Assembly (NCBI GenBank): GCA_025449115.1
Contig: JAHLKC010000201.1
Span: forward strand, 1 to 49,750
Direction of reading: 5' to 3'
DNA length: 49,750 nucleotides
Origin: Chytridium lagenaria
Taxonomy: Eukaryota; Chytridiomycota; Chytridiomycetes; Chytridiales; Chytridiaceae
The first letter of the stretch is position 1; every line of letters begins with the position of its first letter. Below, one piece after another: positions 42,391 through 49,750 of the stretch. The position numbers and the translations under genes were made by a program. A model generated the notes under the pieces. The model searched no databases. It was not told the DNA's origin and saw nothing but the letters and a program-made list of their open reading frames with translations.

Positions 42391-44229
42391 TCACATTCCT
42401 CTCAAATACACAACATAAACTTCCACACAAATAACAGCACAAGCTCCAACAATAAGAACAGGCTGCAACGCCAGATTTAAAATAAAAAACCTCAGTGGTT
42501 CTAATCCCTTAACTCCCATATCCCTCACAATCTTCTCCCACATAATCCCCGCAAGACTTCCACAAATCGTCAGTATCGCACCAATATTACTTCCAGCCAC
42601 AAGGGCGTATATCGCACCCACGCGTATAGCATTCGATTGCGGCGTTGATGAACTTCCAATCGCTGAGAGGTAGTTCGGGTGGAGGAGAACTCGAGTGAGT
42701 AGAATGGTTGCCGGGAGGTTGTTGAGGAGAGAACAGAGGATGACGGTGATAATGCGGTGGAGAAAATTGAGGGAACGAACGAGGGTGAGAGTTTTGCGAG
42801 TACGGACGCAAGAATGGATATCCAACCGGTGAAAGAGAGGGATTCGACCAATATGAACATGCAAAGAGAAAATGGAAGAATAGGCCAAGGAAGACGGGCC
42901 AAACGCTTCAGTAATGGTCGGGAGGCGAATAGCAACGTCTGCCGTATAATTAGATTATAATCTTTTTTAAAACACAGCAGTACCTCTAGACTTATTCCGG
43001 ATTTTTCTCCAAAGAGCAGTATTCAATTGCGGCCGCTGATCCTCCAAAACAGTTAAAATTGTGCTTCTCTCCTTAGTGTGTGGAAACGAATCTGTCGATG
43101 TATTTTCCGCTTCGACTATAGCGTCCGTCGAAGCAACAATGAATTCAACCCCGTTTTTCGGTACAAGCTCTGCATTGCTTTCTTGCTGACTCCCAGGCAG
43201 ACCAAATAAGATCTCGGAAGAGTTTCCCTCACCGCCCTCACGCGCCACCTCTTCACGATTTCCCGGAAAGCTCCACGGGCTCTTCCAATCCTTTGACACC
43301 CCTCCTAATACACATATCATACCAAATATCTCTCACAATGGCAACCCCTGCAAACGGCAACGTCACCATCCAAACTGGCACATGAAAAACACTCGTCACC
43401 ATCAACGCTACCAAACAGAATCCCAACAACAAACACCAAACAACGCTCCCCAGGGATCCTTTAAAGATTTTCGTGGCTGTATAGAGTCCGCATCCACCTC
43501 AATATTCTTTGGTATGGTCTCGTCCCTGTTGAACAAAACATATCTCAACATCACGTACGCCAACACGGCGCACGCGATCGTTGGTATGATCATCCAAGCG
43601 GAATACTCTGCAAAACCAATCCCATTCGCTTGAGCCACCACAACGTTCGTAGGGTTTCCAATGTATAGCGCCATTGACGCGATATTTGCCGATACGAATT
43701 CCGACATTAAGAACGCCCTCTTATCAGCCACTTTAGCCTCCGATGTGAAATGTACGAGAAAGGCTGTTGCAGTGAGGATAACTGCATCGTTTGACGTTAA
43801 GCCCGATGCGACGAGAGTGAGGATGAAGAAGTAAAGAAATGTCTTGCGCCCATTTCTTCCTGTGCGCTTGACGCACCATAATGCTGTGTACTTGAGAAAC
43901 CCGGTGATGTCAAGGGATATGCAGATGTAGGCGATCGAGTAAAATAGGATCAAAATGGAGTACGGTTGCAGCTGTTGAGTTCCTGCGAGACCGGTGAGGA
44001 CCACGTGAGGTTCAATGGCTCTTGTACAGAGGAGGAAGATGATAGCAATGATGGGAGATGTGACAAGATTCAAATCAACGAAGAGTTTCCGACGACGATG
44101 GATAGGGATGCGAAAAGGAGCTAAAACTGGGATGACGGCCAGTACGAATGCTATGAGGCAGAGGTATGAAGAGACGGTGAGTTGTGAGGGTCCTGATAGA
44201 GCATCTGAATGCGTTGCATTAGATGACAT
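42391..44229 (-). CDS. ArsB/CitMHS-type (ion transporter superfamily) permease, frame-broken
   Basis: The start MSSNATHSDALSGPSQ at 44229 leads into an open frame of 273 residues with about seven membrane spans. Two hairpin-like signatures of the ArsB/NhaD/citrate family are visible in the first half: GLTSNDAVILTATAFLV and SANIASMALYIGNPTNVVVA. The frame is lost near 43430 but continues LLLGFCLVALMVTSVFHVPV. A hydrophilic central loop (about 43000-43270) and an intron (about 42947-42991) follow. The second half reads RLPWPILPFSLCMFILVESL, NNLPATILLTRVLL and AGSNIGAILTICGSLAGIMW, ending at 42391. The two-fold repeat of SxDxxxx-N and GSNIGAxLT is typical of arsenite or organic-anion/Na+ transporters in plasma or vacuolar membrane. 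The substrate cannot be told from sequence. Confidence 0.82.
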
Positions 44230-44280
44230 CTGAACAGCAATCCTCTTTTTACAATTTTGTGCATTTTGACAAAAGGCAGA

Positions 44281-44735
44281 AGAAAAACAAAGCGGTTTTG
44301 TGAAGGGATATGCAGCTGTGGGCGATCGAGTAGAATTTGAAACGTTGAGGCAAGGAGATTGATAAACACTACATTTGAGGGAGGAAAAGATCGACTAGTT
44401 GGCCCTAGTTGGTAGGTAAACGCGAGATTACATCTCATACATCGAGCAAGAACGTTGATAAAAGTAAACATATTCTACGCGACATGGCATCAACCCAATT
44501 ATTCGTTACGTGGCTTCTCTCATGGCTGGCTGTTCTAAATTGCTCATAATAGTCAGTATTTCCTGAGCTTTATGGAATGGAGGCGGTGTTGTGTTAGGTG
44601 AAAACTAGGGCGATTGTGTAGAGGAGAAAGGTGGCGATGAGAAAGTATGAGAAAATGGTGCTAGGTGATTTCTTGAAAGACGGAAAAGCTGATGCGAGAA
44701 TAACGGTATTCTCTTCCGAGGTGAATTAAATACTA
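44281..44735 (-). pseudogene. Degenerate fragments of a permease paralogue
   Basis: On the minus strand near 44280-44345, FYSIAHSCISLHKTAL resembles FYSIAYICISLDITGF of the intact permease. At DNA level about 28 of 32 bases match between 44305-44336 and 43914-43945. Near 44690-44735, TSEENTVILASAF resembles TSNDAVILTATAF. The order of the fragments is the reverse of that in the gene, so at least two remnants or a rearrangement are implied. Short and weak beyond the 32-nt match. Confidence 0.35.
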
Positions 44736-45264
44736 TGGAGCACTGGAGCAGGCTCTCTCTTCCATCAGCAACTTATTTTACCGCATACAAGGTTTCTACC
44801 GTATGTGTCGCACACTATAATTATGGGGAAGGCGAAAGGTAGAAATACGTCACCCAAGCAACCGCAGGCGTTGTGCCAAGCGCGCTCGATCATGATGAAT
44901 TGTTGGATGAGCCGTGGAAGACTTTGTTTATCCTTTTACTTATACGCAGCACGGATGAATGAAAGTATGCTGTGCCTTCAAACCCTGGCTGCTTCCGTCA
45001 GCACTCCGTGTGAAGCCCCCCTCCTGTGAAGTCTTAACCGTTCACCCGTTTTGCCTTTCAAGGTTTTTTCCGTTTCTTCCAGATTGGGTGTTCCCGATGA
45101 GCCAGCCCAAGCGAATTGTCCGACTGAAAACTATTTTTGGTTATAAACCCGCACACTAGGAACGAGAGGGCTCTGCCAAGGAACCTCTTTGCGCTTCAGC
45201 ACCCTCTCGACCGTACCCTTTGAATTTTGAGCATCATCCACTTGTCTATACCCATTACCAAAAA
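44736..45264. other. Upstream region of the elongase gene
   Basis: No gene seen. Includes the elongase promoter and 5' UTR; a GGTTATAAACC sequence lies at 45139-45149. Confidence 0.5.
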
Positions 45265-46663
45265 ATGTCGACTTTCGCAATGGCATCAACACTGGAATCC
45301 ATCGCCGTCTTCCCTTTCGGCGAGCTTTCTTCGTACTTTATGGACTGGAAGGTGAGCACCTCCCACTGTTCCGATCGGAACCATGCACCTGTTCACACAC
45401 TTTCTCCCGCCAAACAATCTGATTGATATTAATCTTCTAATGCCTTAACAACATAGGTCCCAGTCGTCACCGCGGCCGTGTACTTTGTCAGTGTTTCCTT
45501 TATCAACCAGGCCATCCTGGCGAGCACCAAAAAGATCAAGGAGACCTCCCAGAAGGCTGCCAAGGGATTCACTGATTCCGGCTTCTTCAAGGCCGTTGTG
45601 TTCCTCCATAATGTTGTACTTTGCGTCTTCTCCGCTGCTGCTTTATTGGTATGGCCCCGTTGGATCAAGAACTTTATGGAAAAGACCTTTCCATGAGGCG
45701 TACTGTGATAGGGATTCCAAGTAAGTCCTTTGCCATCAATATTTAATCATTATTCCTATTCTGCACGATTTCCATCTGCTGACACAAGCATATGTCCTTT
45801 ATCCCGTTCTGTTTTTGTTATTCATCTTAAATATCTAACAACAATTTAATCGTGTACAGTGTGTGGAACACCGGTCTCAACTACTGGGCTTGGCTCTTTT
45901 ACCTCTCGAAATACTACGAGATTATGGACACCATCATCATCTTGATCAAGGGTGAGAGTCCTACACAGATTACTTGCAGTCTCCGCATAAATCTAAAACT
46001 TTTCATGATTAAGGACGTCCATCTTCTCTCCTTCAGAGTTAACCACGCAGGCGCTATCATTACCATGTTCCTCTGCGTGCAATCGCAAGCGACCGCGACC
46101 TGGATCTTTGTCATCTTCAACTCTTTCATCCACACCATTATGTACTGTTACTACGCGTTGACCACTGTTGGAATCCACCCTCCCAAGAAGGCAAAGAAGA
46201 TGCTTACCACCATGCAAATTTCTCAGTTCCTTATTGGTAGTAAACTTTTGTTTCTGGTAATTTTTCTTTCTATTGTTGAATAGCCATGACTAAATCAACC
46301 GGTTTTTTAAAAAATCAATATAGGCGGTTCCCTTGCCACTTCCTATGTTCTTATTCCCGGCTGTTTAAAGATGAGCGAAGGACGGGAGAACGTTGAGATT
46401 CTTGCTATGCAAGCACGATTGGATACCTTATTCCCCTTACCTATCTTTTCGTTGGTGAGTTGATATAAAACTCCTTTGCTTGATAGCTAGAGTATATTAT
46501 TTACCATACTATTATTTTCAGACTTTGCCCGTCGTACCTACGCGAATATGACTAAGCGCGCCGCCGAAAGGAAAGCCGCGCTGCAAAAGGTGGCGTCAAG
46601 CCCGAAGTCAGGTACCCTCTCCGCAGCCGTTTGAACGGGGGCAACGGGGACAAGTCGGATTAA
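45265..46663 (+). CDS. ELO-family fatty-acid elongase (3-ketoacyl-CoA synthase)
   Basis: Condenses malonyl-CoA with acyl-CoA in the endoplasmic reticulum, the first step of very-long-chain or polyunsaturated fatty-acid elongation. Exon 1 is 45265-45351 (MSTFAMASTLESIAVFP); exon 2 from 45457 has several membrane spans and the family motif FLHNVVLCVFS. After an intron at about 45721-45858 comes the hallmark YLSKYYEIMDTIIILIKG. The histidine box is damaged: the sequence gives VNHAGAIITMF where QxxHHAGA is expected. MYCYYALTTVGI follows, then two more introns, ending GYLIPLTYLFVDFARRTY and a lysine/arginine-rich tail with the stop at 46661-46663. Base errors are needed near 45690, 46035-46050, 46421 and 46588. 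The family is certain; chain-length preference is not readable. Confidence 0.9.
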
Positions 46664-47109
46664 ACTCTATGACCCTTCCAAACGACGGTTCTTCTTTTTA
46701 TGTTTTTTTTATATTTGTTTTCCCTTTTGAATATATGCTTTTCGTTCTTATTCCCTTTTCTTCCCGTCTGCTTCTACTTTTTTGCTGTTTTTTTTTTTTT
46801 TGCTGAACACTTTGTGAAGGCTTGTGCTTACTTTTTCTTCCGGCAAAGACTCTCGGCTACCCGTTTTTCGAACGACTTTTTTTATGTTTCCAGTTCATTT
46901 ATTCACATATCCCCCCACCTTTACCGCATTCTTTTCTTTGGCTGTTATTCTACGTCAACAAAATACGAATGAGTTTGAGAGTCTAGTTAAATTGTTTATT
47001 GCGTATGATGTGAAGTAATTGTTTGCGTGATGTGTGTTGAGCTTGACATTCAAACAGTTGGATCAATGACAATTTTTCTCATTGCCCCAACCTCTGGCAA
47101 CAACCATCA
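46664..47109. other. Intergenic, T-rich
   Basis: 3' region of the elongase gene with long T runs and the promoter of the enolase-phosphatase gene. No gene seen. Confidence 0.55.
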
Positions 47110-48436
47110 ATGTCCAAGCGAAGTCAAGACGAGATCGTCAAAGAAGGCAAGGTGGAATCCCCCAAGAAGGTGGCCGCTTGAGTCGAAGATGGAGCTCCTG
47201 TGAAAGCGAACGGAAAGTCTGCGGAAGGTAAAACTTGTCTTTCCAGTGTCGCATGCAAATCATCTAGACTCGAACATCTGCACGTTCAATGACTTTCACT
47301 AACTTGAATGAAATCTAGTTCATCTGCCTTACAACATTGTTGTTGTCGACATTGAGGTTTGTTTATGAGTCGATCATTTGGCTGTGCATGCATGGACTAA
47401 ACGAACTATATTCTGGCACAGGGCACGACAACCCCCATTTCCTTCGTCCACGACGTCTTATTCCCGTATGTTACAAACCACGTTGAAGATTTCTTGAAGG
47501 AAAAGTGGGGAAACTTGGAACTGGAAGAAAAGGTTGAAGCTCTCCGCACCCAGGTAAGGTTCGCATGATCCAGGCGCATTTTAAACGTTGCAGGCCGAAA
47601 AAGATATTGCAGAAAATGTTAAAGACGCTGTTGCAATCCTCCCTAAAGATCATGCTGATGCGAAGGCGGTCAGGGACTTGTTACAGCAAATATTCGTTGG
47701 CAAGTGAAGGCGGATCGTAAGATTGGAGCGTTAAAGTCGTTCCAGGTGTGTGATAAAACATTTTAATTCTTTAGATATTCAATTTTGCTTATTCTACTGT
47801 AGGGCTTTATGTGGAGATTCGCTTACGAGTCTGGTAAAGTGAAGGGAAGGTAAGAATTAATTGTTTTTTTCTGTTTCTGTATGACTCTAAATGTACATGT
47901 GCAGTGTTTTCGATGACGTCCTTCCCGTCATGAAGCAATGGAAGTCGCATGGTTTCAAACTTTACGTCTACTCGTCCGGCAGTATCGAGGCTCAAAAACT
48001 CTTATTTGGATATTCTGACAAGGGCGATCTCCTCCATGTACGTCTTTCATCTCGTCGCCTAATTATACATCTCTACGTTATACTCAACCCACCTTAAAAA
48101 ACTCAGTACTTCTCTGGCCACTTTGACACCACCATCGGCTCTAAACTCGAAGTCTCTAGCTACACCAAGATCGCATCCTCCATCCTCCCACCATCCGCAT
48201 CATCTTCTTCCATTCTCTTCCTCAGTGACAACCCCCTCGAGATCGCTGCCGCAAAGGCTGTTGGGTACAAGGTGGCCGTGTTGTCACGACCAGGAAACGC
48301 TGCTCTTGATCTTGCCGATACCGAGAACGGCGTCAAGTTGGCATACGTGCCGGATCTCAGTGAGAACGGGAAGGGGGCTAAGATCAAGGTGCCTGTATTG
48401 AGACATTTGATCAAGCTGTGGAGGGAGATGCGGTGA
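47110..48436 (+). CDS. UTR4: Enolase-phosphatase E1 (methionine salvage)
   Basis: Converts 2,3-diketo-5-methylthiopentyl-1-phosphate by enolisation and dephosphorylation in the cytosolic methionine salvage pathway. The start [14 protein letters not shown] precedes an N-terminal extension with an in-frame TGA at 47179-47181, probably an error. HAD motif I is [20 protein letters not shown], split by an intron after IEG's E codon. [50 protein letters not shown] (motif II SSGS) and [17 protein letters not shown] (motif IV) follow in order over six or seven exons. The last exon, about 48107-48436, ends LIKLWREMR. One missing A near 47688 (CAGCAAAT for CAGCAAAAT) restores QQNIRWQV. Core length and motif order match the eukaryotic MtnC/ENOPH1 family. 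Confidence 0.93.
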
Positions 48437-48715
48437 ATGCGCTGTAAATGGTGTTTTTTTCTGTGCCTCGAGAAAAACTCGACGGCAATGTTAAAAGGGG
48501 TTTTCTTAAACATCAACTTTGATTATATCGTCATATTCTGTGTGAACTAAAGATAAACTGCTAAAGTAATAAATTCGTTTGAGCCTAAAAAAGTTCACAT
48601 GGAGCTCCGCAATTAAATAAAACAGAGAAAACTAATATCAGCACTCGCCCAAATATAGCGTCTTCCATAACAATCGTAACGGTGATTTTAATTATCAAAT
48701 AAAAAAAAAAACATG
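48437..48715. other. Convergent 3' intergenic
   Basis: Spacer between the stops of the enolase-phosphatase and SEC11 genes, with an A11 run at 48701-48711. No gene seen. Confidence 0.55.
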
Positions 48716-49470
48716 TTATTCTTCCTTGCTTACGAGCACAAATATTCCCAATACCACAAGAAGTACCGCCTTCATTGGGGATAGTCATTGAGAATGATGG
48801 TGATCATTCCAACATAAGGCAGGAATCCCTTTACTCTCCCACAACATCCTTTTGTTTGATCCACATTTGATGCGGGTTGTAGAGGCCGCGATCATCCACC
48901 GCGTTGTTATCACCTTTTGTGAGGATGAACTGGTCGCCGTCGGTGTTTCTTAAATTACGATGAAGGGATGTTAAGCACATAAACATTATACCAACAAAGT
49001 AATAAACCAAATAGGAAGCAAGCGGCTTTCAAAATAAGGGTAGAATAGAATGAAATATTAAATATACGATACCTGTCATGAACTTCAATTACTCTGTGAA
49101 CGATGGGTATGGGCTTGTTCTCAATCTTAAACACGCAAATATCTCCAACCCTTATAGGATCGCTTGCCATGCTCAAAAAAAGGAGGTCTCCTCTTTGAAA
49201 TGCAGGCTCCATACTCTCACTTGATTATCCAGCATCAATTGGAATAACGTCAATGTTAAAGATCAACCCCCACATCCAAACATTGCTTAAAACGAAAAAC
49301 GAGCTCTATACCTCAGCACAACTACAATGGGTGACTCGCTGTTCGTCAACACTGTCATGCCCTTCCAAATCATCAGCGCGGATGAGATGATGAGGAAAAA
49401 GTTTAACGCCTGATGCGCTAATTGCCGCCTGCATTTCCGTCATTTCGAATAGCCGATTCAGCAAAGACAT
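48716..49470 (-). CDS. SEC11: Signal peptidase complex catalytic subunit SEC11
   Basis: Serine protease of the ER membrane that removes signal peptides. Exons 49312-49470, 49073-49219 and 48716-48948. The first opens [14 protein letters not shown] and, after a one-base change, reads [20 protein letters not shown], the single N-terminal anchor. The next is [11 protein letters not shown] followed across the splice by [16 protein letters not shown], holding the catalytic Ser of SMEPAF. The residue before that Ser is E where the family has G, an oddity that may be a base error. [13 protein letters not shown] (catalytic His), then [15 protein letters not shown] (catalytic Asp region) and [15 protein letters not shown] follow, ending in [16 protein letters not shown]. 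Missing bases near 48824 and 48775 explain the two remaining breaks. Full-length for the family. Confidence 0.92.
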
Positions 49471-49750
49471 CCCAGTCGAGTCCGCACCATACACAGAAAT
49501 GAGTAAAGATTAGAGTCGATTCTGTGAGCCGTCGACTTGAAGGAAGGGCAGCGCATATCAACTTGCCATGACATCCGTGAGAGAGAGCCAAAGTCCATAC
49601 TGGGGATTCCTGATGCAAGTGAACTACGTGTAACAACCAAATTGGCAAAATAACGTGATATTGAACAACTCGACACAGGACGCAAGATTATTATTCTTTA
49701 GTAAACATTATCACGCCGATGGTATTTCACCGGGGAAGGGGACGCCAACT
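49471..49750. other. Upstream region of SEC11, window edge
   Basis: No supported gene; the open frames here read through the SEC11 start region in wrong frames. Confidence 0.5.

Noticed and set aside
520..49470. Programmed frameshifting of the kind known in Euplotes ciliates
   Set aside because: The shift sites have no shared stop-codon or slippery context, most are cured by adding one base to a homopolymer, and two genes are entirely unshifted. Sequencing error is simpler.

Overview
The window is nuclear DNA of a fungus. The evidence is GT-AG introns of about 36-170 nt, a Zn2Cys6 (Gal4-type) transcription factor, a eukaryotic ribosomal protein eS7 gene, a mitochondrial IF-2, a microsomal ELO elongase, a SEC11 signal peptidase and dense intron-poor/intron-rich mixing with tRNA genes. 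An early-diverging lineage (for example chytrid-like) is possible but is only a guess; nothing here fixes the genus.

Layout. 0.5-11.5 kb: five head-to-tail plus-strand copies of an unrecognised multi-membrane-spanning protein family. 11.9-13.9 kb: a PHD-finger gene. 14.6-22.3 kb: a very long low-complexity plus coiled-coil protein. 22.8-26.4 kb: two more family copies on the minus strand (one readable, one eroded). 27.2-31.5 kb: RPS7 and mitochondrial IF-2 on the plus strand. 31.6-33.5 kb: an eighth, divergent family copy on the minus strand. 34.2-35.4 kb: a C2H2 zinc-finger gene. 36.2-38.9 kb: eight tRNA genes, including a perfect 163-bp inverted duplication of a Leu-Glu pair, flanking repeats and a possible small split gene. 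39.5-44.2 kb: a Zn2Cys6 regulator and an ArsB-like permease, both on the minus strand. 45.3-48.4 kb: ELO elongase and enolase-phosphatase E1 (methionine salvage). 48.7-49.5 kb: SEC11.

The most interesting content is the eight-locus membrane-protein family. Copies share a five-exon plan with identical exon sizes (288 and 112 nt), a conserved AFEP motif in a long disordered loop, a C-terminal membrane module, and, in four of the five plus-strand copies, an ATTTACGT promoter element 28-46 nt ahead of the start codon. The third copy (4754-6663, 582 aa) has an open frame throughout and serves as the reference.

Caution: nearly every long gene, including housekeeping genes (IF-2, elongase, enolase-phosphatase, SEC11), contains apparent single-base deletions, mostly in short homopolymers. 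This looks like uncorrected sequencing error more than decay, so the frame breaks in the family copies should not by themselves be read as pseudogenes.
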